A DNA stretch of 14,601 bases. Origin: Candidatus Zixiibacteriota bacterium. Its GTDB lineage: Bacteria > Zixibacteria > MSB-5A5 > GN15 > FEB-12. The notes under the pieces were generated by a model that searched no databases, was not told the DNA's origin, and saw nothing but the letters and a program-made list of their open reading frames with translations. Shown piece after piece: positions 1 through 7,438 of this stretch. The translations under genes were made by a program, and so were the position numbers. The stretch spans positions 1 through 14,601 of the forward strand of contig JAMPYH010000029.1 in NCBI GenBank assembly GCA_023700785.1, in the 5' to 3' direction. Within the stretch, counting starts at the first letter, position 1; every line of letters starts with the position of its first letter.

Positions 1-12
1 AAGTGACCTGCC

Positions 13-40
13 GTCACCCTTCGACTGCGCTCAGGGCGAC
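13..40. repeat. Short palindromic repeat element, copy 1
   Basis: GTCACCCT at 13-20 pairs with AGGGCGAC at 33-40 (one wobble or mismatch), enclosing a 12-nt core. Its core region 19-34, reverse-complemented, matches 187-202 at 14 of 16 positions, so two copies stand in opposite orientation about 150 nt apart. Similar 'CCCTTCGACTGCGCTCAGGG' words are known as dispersed intergenic repeats in many bacterial genomes. Function is unknown; it may be a REP-like element or a decayed terminator. Confidence 0.5.
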
Positions 41-78
41 GATGAGTGGACGTGGTCAAAGCTGGATCCCCGCCCCCG

Positions 79-92
79 GCCTTCCCGAAGGC
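79..92. repeat. Perfect 6-bp hairpin
   Basis: GCCTTC at 79-84 and GAAGGC at 87-92 are exact reverse complements separated by two bases. There is no adjacent T-run on either side, so it does not look like an intrinsic terminator. It sits between the two related palindromic elements of this gene-free stretch and may be part of the same kind of dispersed repeat. Confidence 0.45.
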
Positions 93-183
93 AGGCTCCG
101 CGAACCCGCCGAGATCTCCGCGCCTGACTAGATCTGCCAGGTCACACCATCGCGTTTTCACACGAAGTACGCTCCAAGTCAAT

Positions 184-205
184 GGGCTGAGCGGAGTCGA
201 TGCCC
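184..205. repeat. Short palindromic repeat element, copy 2 (inverted)
   Basis: GGGC at 184-187 pairs with GCCC at 202-205 around a core reading TGAGCGGAGTCGAT. The core is the inverted counterpart of the element at 13-40, with 14 of 16 bases shared over 187-202. The flanking stem differs from copy 1 (GGGC/GCCC instead of CCCT/AGGG) yet stays self-complementary, which suggests that the hairpin rather than the exact sequence is kept. With two copies this is only suggestive. Confidence 0.45.
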
Positions 206-278
206 GGTAACAAACCATCAGCGATGGCAGGAGATGGCAGACCGAACGCGAAGCTCGCGATGACTTCTTCGCCGCGCC

Positions 279-833
279 TTACGTGCCGGCCAATGTGAAT
301 GTCCGGACTGAGACCCATTGCTTGCTGGCGATCGGCGCGATCAGGTCGATCGTCTCCGCCTGAAACGATTCCTCGAACAGGTACGGCACGATCTTCTCTT
401 TCACCAGCACCACCCGATGGTCCGATATTTCCTTGGCCAGCGTGACATGGGGGATGAAGTTCTTGATGGGAAGGGCCAGGTCAAGTTGCGCGTAGAGGGT
501 CTTGTATAATTCGTCGATCGCCGCGTTGCGGCGGACCTCCCAATAAATGAGCGGAAACCCCGGATAGAAATCGCCGATCGATTCTAGTTCCACCGTGAAT
601 GCCGGCAGTCCGGCGATCGTTTTGCGGATGGTTGTCGCGATCTCGTCGAACGGCTTGCGCGTCTGGCAGGGGAAAACCAGCGAGATATGCGACGCGATCA
701 CTGAGTAGTCCGGGTCATACCTCTCGCGGATCGGCGCGATCGCCCGATCCAGGTGATCCGGCAGAAAAATGACTACCGCGTACTGGTTGCCCGAACCGGG
801 GGCCAGCTCTCCGGAGGAATATCCGAACGCCAT
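279..833 (-). CDS. 2H phosphoesterase / 2'-5' RNA ligase family protein
   Basis: This 184-residue protein carries the two HxT/S signature motifs of the 2H phosphoesterase superfamily: H49-I-S51 in SHISLVFP and H129-V-T131 in PHVTLAKE, 80 residues apart as usual for the family. Members (LigT/ThpR, 2'-5' RNA ligase-like, cyclic phosphodiesterases) hydrolyse 2',3'-cyclic phosphates or related 2'-5' bonds in the cytoplasm; the substrate here cannot be read from sequence. There is no signal peptide or membrane segment. The ATG start at 833 is supported by AAGGA about 9 nt upstream. It is the last gene of the minus-strand block, 23 nt after the OmpA-like gene; a direct role in cell-wall metabolism is not evident, so it may simply be co-transcribed. 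The family call is firm, the specific reaction is not. Confidence 0.85.
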   Translation of the reverse strand: MAFGYSSGELAPGSGNQYAVVIFLPDHLDRAIAPIRERYDPDYSVIASHISLVFPCQTRKPFDEIATTIRKTIAGLPAFTVELESIGDFYPGFPLIYWEVRRNAAIDELYKTLYAQLDLALPIKNFIPHVTLAKEISDHRVVLVKEKIVPYLFEESFQAETIDLIAPIASKQWVSVRTFTLAGT

Positions 834-856
834 CGTACTCTATCCTTCGCGATTAC

Positions 857-2302
857 TTACTTGTGAAAAACGATCTCGATCCGACGGTTTTTCGCGCGAC
901 CTTCCGCCGTCTGATTGGACGCGACAAAATTCGCTTCGCCGCGGCCCGAAGTCTTGATCCGATCGACCGACACGCCATAGACCACCAGGAAATCTTTGAT
1001 CCGATTGGCTCGTTTCTCGGACAGCTTCTGGTTGGCTCCGTCGTTCCCAATATCATCGGTATAACCGGTTATCTCAAGTTTCATCTCCGGCACCAGCGCC
1101 AGCGCTCGGGCCAGCGACTCAACCCGCGCCTTGGTGCGGCTGTCGATCTCAAAGCCGCCCGGCTCGTAATCCGGATGCAGCACCATCGGCTTGGCGAACA
1201 TCCCCATATCCATACATCCATGTCGGTCAACCGGAATACCGGCCAGCGTATTCGGGCAGTCATCGAGTCCGTCCGGCACGCCATCTTTGTCGCCGTCGAT
1301 CGGACAACCGGTCGCGTCAACCTGCGCGCCGACCGGATTCGATGGACATCCATCGCGATAATCGGGAATGCCGTCAAAATCGGAATCAACCGGACAGCCG
1401 AAGATATCAATTTTCCCGCGAGCCGCCGGTTCCGTCTGCGGGCAGTCGTCAAGTCCATCCGCGATACCGTCGCCGTCGCTGTCTTTGGGACAACCGAGAC
1501 GATCAACCTCGATCCCGCGCGGTGTCCCGAGGCAGCGATCCGATTCATCGGCGACACCGTCACCATCAGAATCTGTCGATGCCAGTTTGCTCGGTCGTTC
1601 GCTCGCGCCGCTTTTTTCCCAGGATGAATCGGACGACCATTCGTTTCTCCGTCCGCCGCCAAAATGGAAATTGAGCGACAGCATGCTTGAGAGGAACAGT
1701 TTATCACGCTTGTCGTTGAACGCGTCGGCGAACTCCGCGCCCGCGCCGGTCAGATAATCCGCCGTGCCCGATAATTGGAAAGAGATGCCGGGTGACGCGA
1801 AGAGGTAGAACCTGATTCCGGCCGACGCAAACAGCTCGGACGCGGAGTAATCTACGTCCTGGCCGCGGTTTCCTTCGACCCGTATCGTCGTGTCATTGTA
1901 CTCATCTACGATCTTCCAATCCATCAATCCGCCGCCGAGCCCAAGCGACATGTTGAATGCCGATGTCTGTTTGCGCAACAGATGGCTGACCATCGCGCCG
2001 ACTCTCACCGCCTTGAACTCGCCGCGCAGACCACCCAGAGGCAGCAATGTGTCCGCGGGAGACACGGACATTACTTCCTCTTCTTTACTGCTGATCAGGC
2101 TGCCGTTCAATTCAACCAGCCAGCCGCTGCCAAGGTTGTGGCCAAGGGTTGCGCCAAAGGTTGGCCCCATCTTGAAGGTGAAATCGGATTTGCCGGAGAG
2201 CATACCAAAACCACCGCCGCCGCCGAGCCAATAGCGGTAGTCGTCCGCCGCCGCGGAAGTAGTCAGGCAAAGGAGTGAGAGGATAACCAGAACCCGGCGC
2301 AT
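857..2302 (-). CDS. OmpA-family outer membrane protein with thrombospondin type 3 repeats
   Basis: The 481-residue precursor starts with a clear signal peptide (basic MRR, hydrophobic core, cleavage after about SAAA at residue 19). Residues about 20-215 are glycine-rich with alternating aromatic strands and fit an outer-membrane beta-barrel, ending in LNFHF. Residues 244-363 hold four thrombospondin type 3-like repeats (DxDxDG...C...GC), which bind calcium in this family. Residues about 370-481 form the OmpA C-terminal peptidoglycan-binding domain: GYTDDIG with D416, LSEKRAN with R431, and a final RRIEIVF strand. The protein should bridge outer membrane and peptidoglycan. It lies 48 nt downstream of the SpoIID-like gene and 23 nt upstream of the 2H gene. 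No good Shine-Dalgarno precedes the ATG; a 13-bp palindrome sits there instead. Confidence 0.9.
   Translation of the reverse strand: MRRVLVILSLLCLTTSAAADDYRYWLGGGGGFGMLSGKSDFTFKMGPTFGATLGHNLGSGWLVELNGSLISSKEEEVMSVSPADTLLPLGGLRGEFKAVRVGAMVSHLLRKQTSAFNMSLGLGGGLMDWKIVDEYNDTTIRVEGNRGQDVDYSASELFASAGIRFYLFASPGISFQLSGTADYLTGAGAEFADAFNDKRDKLFLSSMLSLNFHFGGGRRNEWSSDSSWEKSGASERPSKLASTDSDGDGVADESDRCLGTPRGIEVDRLGCPKDSDGDGIADGLDDCPQTEPAARGKIDIFGCPVDSDFDGIPDYRDGCPSNPVGAQVDATGCPIDGDKDGVPDGLDDCPNTLAGIPVDRHGCMDMGMFAKPMVLHPDYEPGGFEIDSRTKARVESLARALALVPEMKLEITGYTDDIGNDGANQKLSEKRANRIKDFLVVYGVSVDRIKTSGRGEANFVASNQTAEGRAKNRRIEIVFHK
1214..1573 (-). repeat. Four tandem thrombospondin type 3-like repeats within the OmpA-family gene
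   Basis: Residues 244-363 of the OmpA-family protein contain four units of roughly 26-32 residues, each opening with a DSDGDG-like acidic calcium loop (DSDGDGVAD, DSDGDGIAD, DSDFDGIPD, DGDKDGVPD) and carrying a cysteine after the loop and another in a 'GC' near its end. They form a rigid calcium-binding linker between barrel and peptidoglycan-binding domain in related proteins. The third unit has F in place of G at one loop position. The repeats also produce long open frames on the other strand that are not genes. Confidence 0.85.
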
Positions 2303-2303
2303 G

Positions 2304-2316
2304 GCGAGAATCTCGC
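2304..2316. promoter_or_regulatory. 13-bp palindrome just upstream of the OmpA-family start codon
   Basis: GCGAGA-A-TCTCGC (plus strand) is a perfect 6-bp inverted repeat with a single central base, ending one base before the ATG of the minus-strand OmpA-family gene. It occupies the place where a Shine-Dalgarno would be expected and none better is visible. In RNA a one-base loop cannot form, so at most a shortened hairpin would arise. It could be a protein-binding operator or chance. Function is not established. Confidence 0.3.
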
Positions 2317-2350
2317 AAATCGCTTGGCGGGAAGCAATTAAAACAGTAGT

Positions 2351-3610
2351 CTAATAGAGCTTTTTAACCGTCGTGCCCGTGTAGTAGTGCTTGAGTATGG
2401 CGTCAAACGTCCAGCCGGTGCGCGACTTACCGATCGCGCCGCACTGGCACATCCCAACGCCATGCCCGTAACCGCCGCCGATAAATGAGATCCCCGTGAT
2501 CTTATCCTGCGCGTCACGGTTGACCGTCACGTCAAAACGGTCGGACGGCAATATCAGGTCGGGGTTGGAGGTACGCCCGATAACCCAGCGGATCCGGTCT
2601 TTATAAAAGCGATGATTATCAGTCTCTGTACGCACCAGCATCTTGGCGACCCGTCCGCCGGCGGTCCGTTCCTCAACCCGCACATCGGTTATCGGCGCGA
2701 GCGTGATCTGGCGGCCGCGATCAGTCGAGAGATACTGTTCGATCCGCCCGCGGAGTTGCGGCTCGGTGTACTCTTCGCGCCAATTGTAATACTTTGACCA
2801 GGAACAGGCCGCGCTGTCATGCACCGGCTTGAGATACGGAGCTTCAGGCTTGTCCCAGACATGCGAGATGTCATCGGTCATGCCGCCGCAGGTGGAATGA
2901 TAGTAGGCGTTAATGAACGCGTCTTCGTACATGATGATATCGCCCACCGTCTGGTCGATCGCGTCGTTGACCAGTCTATTCTCAACATCCATGCCTTCGT
3001 ACAGCTGATCCATCACGGTCGGCTTCATGTCATACGGTTCCTGGCCGTATTGCTGAAGATGCTTGATGGCGTACGTTCTCGCCGCGACCGCCTGCGCTTT
3101 GATCGCTTCGATCTCATTCTCTTCGCGCTTGCCTATCTCCGGTGGAACGACGCCCCGCAGGTAATCTTCCATATAGAGCACATTGACCAGCCGGACATTC
3201 TCACCGTACGGCATCGCCTTGAGGATACCGCGGTAGCGCTTGTCGTTCACCCGCACATGCGAGTTGTGGCCCCGCGGAATGAAATTGACCTCATCCAGAT
3301 CTTCCTGGATCAATTCGCCGCGCGAATCTTCGACTCGCAACCGGAATCCGAGATTCCGTACCCGTATCTGCTGGCCGGAATAAAAAACCGACTGACGATC
3401 CCCCTGCAGGCACTCGATGGCGAACGCGCCATCGGCCGCGGCCCGTATCTCCGGCTCCGCGTCGCTGATCAACACCCGAACAAACGGCACCCGGATCACG
3501 GGGGTGACCGTCTCATCTTTTACTCCCGGAATTGTGGCGCAACTCCAGAAAACGACGATCAAAGTCAAGCCAAACGCGGCTCGTACGCTGTATCCTACCA
3601 GTCTATTCAC
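2351..3610 (-). CDS. SpoIID/LytB domain protein, probable lipoprotein lytic transglycosylase
   Basis: This 419-residue protein has an N-terminal hydrophobic segment (about 8-23) ending in FWSC, so C24 may be lipidated. Residues about 125-275 match the SpoIID domain: VVPPEIG with E158 at the position of the catalytic glutamate of SpoIID, then KAQAVAARTYA, YHSTCGG (C241) and a second cysteine at C269 in a region like the zinc site of SpoIID enzymes. The C-terminal signature GGGYGHGVGMCQCGA is at 378-391. SpoIID cleaves glycan strands stripped of stem peptides, giving 1,6-anhydro-MurNAc ends. That fits its neighbours: anmK lies 34 nt upstream, with nagZ before it. Despite the name, nothing else here suggests sporulation. 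The GTG start is chosen for the strong AGGAG 4 nt upstream. Confidence 0.88.
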   Translation of the reverse strand: MNRLVGYSVRAAFGLTLIVVFWSCATIPGVKDETVTPVIRVPFVRVLISDAEPEIRAAADGAFAIECLQGDRQSVFYSGQQIRVRNLGFRLRVEDSRGELIQEDLDEVNFIPRGHNSHVRVNDKRYRGILKAMPYGENVRLVNVLYMEDYLRGVVPPEIGKREENEIEAIKAQAVAARTYAIKHLQQYGQEPYDMKPTVMDQLYEGMDVENRLVNDAIDQTVGDIIMYEDAFINAYYHSTCGGMTDDISHVWDKPEAPYLKPVHDSAACSWSKYYNWREEYTEPQLRGRIEQYLSTDRGRQITLAPITDVRVEERTAGGRVAKMLVRTETDNHRFYKDRIRWVIGRTSNPDLILPSDRFDVTVNRDAQDKITGISFIGGGYGHGVGMCQCGAIGKSRTGWTFDAILKHYYTGTTVKKLY

Positions 3611-3614
3611 CCTG

Positions 3615-3619
3615 CTCCT
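3615..3619 (-). promoter_or_regulatory. Ribosome binding site deciding the GTG start of the SpoIID-like gene
   Basis: On the minus strand AGGAG is followed by CAGG and then GTG at 3610. No ATG lies nearby, and the hydrophobic lipoprotein-like signal begins right after this GTG, so site and protein agree on the start. Confidence 0.6.
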
Positions 3620-3644
3620 GCGCTTTGTTTACGACCTTAGTCTC

Positions 3645-4838
3645 TTATACCGGCGGTTGGACAATTGCACCCAATATCGGCAGCTTTCGCTGTTTGCCGG
3701 AGCCAAATCGAGTCGGCATTGCCTGCGACCACAAACAGGCCGCGCCCATCACGGCGTAGCTGCATGCCTCGGTCAGCGATGGATCCATCCCCAGTTCGGC
3801 AACCGTGCCGACTTCGATGGAACTCAAGCCGGCCGCGATCCGCTCTTTCAGGAAACTGTTATATGCTCCGCCGCCGGTCAAATATAACTTCCGGATCTTT
3901 CTATCTTTGAGCGCCAGTCCGGCAGCGTTTCGGCAGATGCCGTACGCGGTGATCTCGACCGCCGACGCGAGCAGGTCATCCTTTGAGAGTTTCAGCCGCT
4001 TCCCTTCTCGTATCAGTCGGTTTGCCAGGTCCGTACCAAACTGCTCGCGGCCGGTTGAGACCGTGTCCGAACGGAAAAAGCTCATACCGGTCACCAGAGA
4101 AATCAATCTCCGGGAGCATTTCCCTTTGCGCGCGTGATGGCCGTCGCGGTCGTACTGTCGGCCGTACAACTTCTGGCAGAGCAGATCGGAAAGCACATTC
4201 CCCGGTCCGCAGTCGGCGGCGCGCACGTTGTCGCTTTGCATACCCGCGGGGAGGTAGAAGTAATTCGCCATGCCGCCCACATTGACTATCAGTCGCGGCT
4301 CTTTCTGATCTCCAAACAGTCTCGCCACCGCCGCGACCGTTATCGGCGCCCCCTCGTTCCCCAACGCGACATCCGCCTGCCGCACATCGCCGACTGTGAC
4401 TCTGCCGGTAATTGCGGCTATGAGTGCCGGCGAACCGATTTGAAGAGTCCCATGCGCCGAGTAACCGGCCAGTCTGACCGCTTTGGGAAGATGTCGAACC
4501 GTCTGCCCGTGCGACGCTATCGCGTCAACCTGTATCCGTTTTTTCGCAAGCGACTTGAGGCATGCCGCGGCGGTTGTGCCATAGAACTGACCAAGAATGG
4601 AATCGAGTCTGACCACTTCCTCATGCGAAGTAAACTTGCTATCGGCCGATCGGAGGATCAGTTCCCGTATGGCTTTGGGGTATGCGCGCTGCGTGCCGTG
4701 GACAAACGTTACTGGTTCGCGAGAATCGCGCGGGATGGTGACCACCGCCAGGTCGAGCCCATCCGCCGATGTCCCGGAGTTTAATCCCAGGATTGTTAGA
4801 CGCGAACGATCGATCAGCGATCTGAGGAGCATGGTCAA
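3645..4838 (-). CDS. anmK: Anhydro-N-acetylmuramic acid kinase
   Basis: The 397-residue product matches AnmK, the ASKHA-fold kinase that hydrolytically opens and phosphorylates 1,6-anhydro-MurNAc to MurNAc-6-phosphate during cell-wall recycling. Visible motifs are the N-terminal phosphate loop GLNSGTSADGLD (18-29), SHGQTVRH (109-116), GDVRQADVALG (150-160), NVGGMANY (186-193), AADCGPGN with D209 at the catalytic base position, and the TGGGAYN loop (321-327). Usual family variants read GLMSGTSLDG and GGQGAPLVP, so this is a divergent member (GNEGAPITV here). It overlaps nagZ by 4 nt when the TTG at 4838 is used; an ATG two codons in (4832) is equally possible, and neither has a clear ribosome site. 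No signal peptide is seen, consistent with a cytoplasmic enzyme using the product of NagZ. Confidence 0.9.
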   Translation of the reverse strand: MTMLLRSLIDRSRLTILGLNSGTSADGLDLAVVTIPRDSREPVTFVHGTQRAYPKAIRELILRSADSKFTSHEEVVRLDSILGQFYGTTAAACLKSLAKKRIQVDAIASHGQTVRHLPKAVRLAGYSAHGTLQIGSPALIAAITGRVTVGDVRQADVALGNEGAPITVAAVARLFGDQKEPRLIVNVGGMANYFYLPAGMQSDNVRAADCGPGNVLSDLLCQKLYGRQYDRDGHHARKGKCSRRLISLVTGMSFFRSDTVSTGREQFGTDLANRLIREGKRLKLSKDDLLASAVEITAYGICRNAAGLALKDRKIRKLYLTGGGAYNSFLKERIAAGLSSIEVGTVAELGMDPSLTEACSYAVMGAACLWSQAMPTRFGSGKQRKLPILGAIVQPPV

Positions 4839-5872
4839 CTTAAGGCGGAGCGTCCGAGCTTGAATTTCAGTCCGGCCACACGGTCCAAAGACGCCCTGAT
4901 CCGGTCAGGGTCGATCTCGCCGCGCTTGCAGGCATCGACAAAATAATCAAACGCCTGCATTGAGGCATCAGTATTCTGCCCGAACAACAGGATGTCATGT
5001 CCGGCGTTGAAGGCCGCAACCGTGCGTTCACCCGGATCACCCAATTCTGTCGCGCCACCCATGCAGAGGTCGTCGGTGATGATCGGGCCGTCGAAGCCAA
5101 GTCCTCCGCGGACCATTCCCTGCAAAATGCGCGATGACGCGGTGACGATCTGGCCGTCCAGTTTCGGGATCCGCATATGCGTGGTCATGATCATATCCGC
5201 GCCCGCTTCGATACCCGCGACAAACGGTATCCGCTCCCGCTGTTCCCAGAGATACATATCATAATCCGCGATCGCGGTCTGCTGGTGCGGGTCGTTCCTG
5301 GCCGCGCCAAATCCGGGGAAATGCTTCAGGCAGGAGATCAATCCATGGTTCATGCTGGTCGTCACCGAGGCCGCGACAAACTTCGCGACGAGTTCCGGCG
5401 TGGTTCCGAATGACCGGTCGGCGATACAGCTGTTCTCCGGATCGATCTGGATATCCGCCACCGGCGCGAGATTCATATTGATCCCCAATGCCTCCATATA
5501 GACCGCCGCGCGGGAATACTCTTCCACAAAATGCTCGATATCTCCGGACTTGCCGTATGCCAGCGCGGAGCGATACTCGACCGGCGCTCCTTTGAGACGC
5601 GAAACCCGGCCGCCTTCCTGGTCGATCGCGATAAACGGCGGATGGGTGTGGTAACAGGAACGAATGGTCTCAATATTCTGGCGGGCGATGAGGTGAGTTC
5701 CGCAGTTGTCCGCGAAAAGGATCACCCCGCCGATCTGCTCCTCGGCGATGAAATTCAGGAAGGCTTTATCCGGTGTCCCGCCGGGGAAACCGATGATAAA
5801 CAGCTGGCCGAGTTGCTGGTACATAGCCATCGTACGTTTCATTCTCCCCGTGCGATTGATTTCAGTCCTCAT
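4835..5872 (-). CDS. nagZ: Beta-N-acetylhexosaminidase, glycoside hydrolase family 3
   Basis: The 345-residue protein is a single-domain GH3 enzyme of NagZ length. It carries FIAIDQEGGRVSRL (80-93), the signature KHFPGFGAARNDPH (183-196) with the acid/base dyad D194-H196, and TDDLCMGG (266-273) with the nucleophile D267. NagZ removes the non-reducing GlcNAc from GlcNAc-anhydro-MurNAc (with or without peptide). There is no signal peptide, so it should act in the cytoplasm, and its product feeds AnmK, encoded by the overlapping next gene. The start at 5872 follows AGGTGG by 4 nt and lies 9 nt after the stop of the diguanylate cyclase gene; internal ATGs at residues 11, 15 and 17 are alternatives, the first preceded by GGGGAG. 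No muropeptide permease or MurQ etherase is in the window. Confidence 0.92.
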   Translation of the reverse strand: MRTEINRTGRMKRTMAMYQQLGQLFIIGFPGGTPDKAFLNFIAEEQIGGVILFADNCGTHLIARQNIETIRSCYHTHPPFIAIDQEGGRVSRLKGAPVEYRSALAYGKSGDIEHFVEEYSRAAVYMEALGINMNLAPVADIQIDPENSCIADRSFGTTPELVAKFVAASVTTSMNHGLISCLKHFPGFGAARNDPHQQTAIADYDMYLWEQRERIPFVAGIEAGADMIMTTHMRIPKLDGQIVTASSRILQGMVRGGLGFDGPIITDDLCMGGATELGDPGERTVAAFNAGHDILLFGQNTDASMQAFDYFVDACKRGEIDPDRIRASLDRVAGLKFKLGRSALS

Positions 5873-5881
5873 CTCCCCACC

Positions 5882-7438
5882 TCATATCGTGCAGACCGAG
5901 TTTTTGCCGGATCCCTTGGCGCGATAGAGCGCCTGATCGGCGACTGAGACCAACTCTTCTTGTGAGCGGCCGTTTTCCGGGAACGAACTGACCCCGACTG
6001 AGACCGTGATCTTGAGCTTGCCCGCGTTGCCGGCTTCGATCACTGTTCGTTCCACCTGCTCGCGGATCCGTTCGCCGATTATAGTCGCCTCAACGGACGC
6101 GGTCTGCGGCAGAATGATCACAAACTCCTCGCCGCCGTAGCGGGCGAAGATATCCACGTCGCGAATGCACCGCTTGATGATCCGCGACAGATCCTTGAGC
6201 ACGACATTCCCGATCTCGTGCCCGTAGCTGTCATTTAACTTTTTGAACCAGTCAATATCAACCATAATCAGCGAGACCGGCAGGTCGTAACGCTGGGCGC
6301 GTTTCTTTTCTTCCTGTAACTTCTGGATGAAATAGCGATAGTTGTACGTCTCGGTCAGTTCGTCGATGATGGTCAGTTCCTCGGTCCGCTTGTGCAGTTC
6401 GGCGTTTTCGAGCGCCAGCGCGGTTGACCGAGCCAGGATCGACAGGAATTGCTCCTCGCGGTCGGTCAATTGCCTGGCGTCGGGAGCTTCCGCGATCAAA
6501 ATACCGTTGGTTGTGCCGTGGGTCGTCAGCGGCACCACCATGATCGAGCGGGTCGTGTCGCTGAGCGGCGTATAGTCGTTCCGCTCCCGGACCTCCTTCA
6601 GGCGGATCGCTTCATGCGCGTCGGCGACTTTCCTGATAAGGTCGTCATCCGCGACATCCATCGCCTTCAAGTGCAGCGACTGGTGTCCGTCAACCGAGCG
6701 GGCTCGATAGTAGAACTGCCCGCGCTTATCCCGGAAGACCACCGCGCAGGTCGGGAATTGCAGGGTCGTGGTCATGATCCGCATCACCTCGCGAACCACG
6801 CCGTCGGTATCGAGGATCGCCGCGAGAATACGGGTATTCTCGTAGATCATCTCTAGTTGAGCTTGTGACCGCTCGAGTTCGGCCGTCCGCTGGTTGAGCG
6901 TGTCGAACAGCTTCATCAACCGTCCTTCGGAGCGGCGAAGGAACTCGGCGACATACGAAATGCCGAGGAACAACGCCCAGAGCATGCCGATCCGAAGCGA
7001 GAAATCGTAGTATCCCGCGATGGTCAGAGTCGGCCAGACCACCACGATATACGTCACCGACGCGATCGCGGTCGTCGCCACCGCGAACCAGAACGTCAGC
7101 AGGTAGGCGGCGACTGAGATCATCAGGTAATAGAGCAGGTAAAACGACGAGTGCAATCCGCCGGTCATCGAAATGAAGAGCGGCACGAATATCAGATCGA
7201 ACAGGATGCAGGAAAGATACGCCAGTTTAACATCAAACTTTCCGCGGATCGCCGAGAGAAAAAGACCGAGGTGCACCAGGTAGATACCGGCGAGCAGGTT
7301 GGACAACCAGCCATGACTGGTCTCATTCTGCACGAACAGATACCAGCACAGTCCAACCAGCGTGACCACTCGGGTCAGCAAGTAGAACGTGTCGAGGCGG
7401 GGTAAGAGGGTCTTATTTCTATCGAGGAATAGTTTCAT
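5882..7438 (-). CDS. Membrane diguanylate cyclase (six TM segments, GAF, GGDEF)
   Basis: The 518-residue protein begins with about six hydrophobic segments (roughly 19-36, 45-62, 73-90, 98-118, 121-139, 148-166). A short coiled-coil-like linker (about 170-200) leads into a GAF-like domain (about 200-345) and a GGDEF domain (about 350-515). The active site reads GGEEF at 435-439, a catalytically competent form, and RDVD at 426-429 matches the RxxD inhibitory site six residues before it. It should make c-di-GMP from two GTP, with product feedback, in response to a signal sensed by the membrane or GAF part. The signal is unknown. It is the first gene of the minus-strand block and ends 9 nt before nagZ. 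An AGGA lies about 9 nt before the ATG. Confidence 0.92.
   Translation of the reverse strand: MKLFLDRNKTLLPRLDTFYLLTRVVTLVGLCWYLFVQNETSHGWLSNLLAGIYLVHLGLFLSAIRGKFDVKLAYLSCILFDLIFVPLFISMTGGLHSSFYLLYYLMISVAAYLLTFWFAVATTAIASVTYIVVVWPTLTIAGYYDFSLRIGMLWALFLGISYVAEFLRRSEGRLMKLFDTLNQRTAELERSQAQLEMIYENTRILAAILDTDGVVREVMRIMTTTLQFPTCAVVFRDKRGQFYYRARSVDGHQSLHLKAMDVADDDLIRKVADAHEAIRLKEVRERNDYTPLSDTTRSIMVVPLTTHGTTNGILIAEAPDARQLTDREEQFLSILARSTALALENAELHKRTEELTIIDELTETYNYRYFIQKLQEEKKRAQRYDLPVSLIMVDIDWFKKLNDSYGHEIGNVVLKDLSRIIKRCIRDVDIFARYGGEEFVIILPQTASVEATIIGERIREQVERTVIEAGNAGKLKITVSVGVSSFPENGRSQEELVSVADQALYRAKGSGKNSVCTI

Larger units (their letters stand above)
1..278. other. Intergenic region with palindromic elements, no gene seen
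   Basis: No open reading frame with a credible start, ribosome site or recognisable protein lies here. The stretch holds three self-complementary pieces: a hairpin at 13-40, a perfect GCCTTC-CC-GAAGGC hairpin at 79-92, and a second GGGC/GCCC-flanked element at 184-205 whose core is the inverted copy of the first. It lies downstream of the minus-strand gene ending at 279, so it may include the 3' untranslated end of that operon. No hairpin followed by a T-run was found for either strand. Confidence 0.6.

Noticed and set aside
246..260. CGCGA-AGC-TCGCG hairpin as terminator of the minus-strand operon
   Set aside because: The stem is only 5 bp and no T-run follows on the minus strand.
863..1627. 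Long plus-strand open frame (254 codons) opposite the OmpA-family gene
   Set aside because: It is antisense to the repeat-rich region; its product is arginine-rich low-complexity sequence with no known motif, and the minus-strand protein is unambiguous.
2351..3610. SpoIID name as evidence of sporulation
   Set aside because: SpoIID/LytB-domain proteins occur widely in non-sporulating bacteria, and no other sporulation gene is present; wall turnover is the better reading.
2819..3640. Plus-strand open frame of 273 codons opposite the SpoIID-like gene
   Set aside because: It lies antisense to a gene with clear catalytic and signature motifs; the open frame follows from codon bias in GC-rich sequence.
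4134..4784. Plus-strand open frame of 216 codons opposite anmK
   Set aside because: It is a shadow of anmK with no recognisable domain and no ribosome site.
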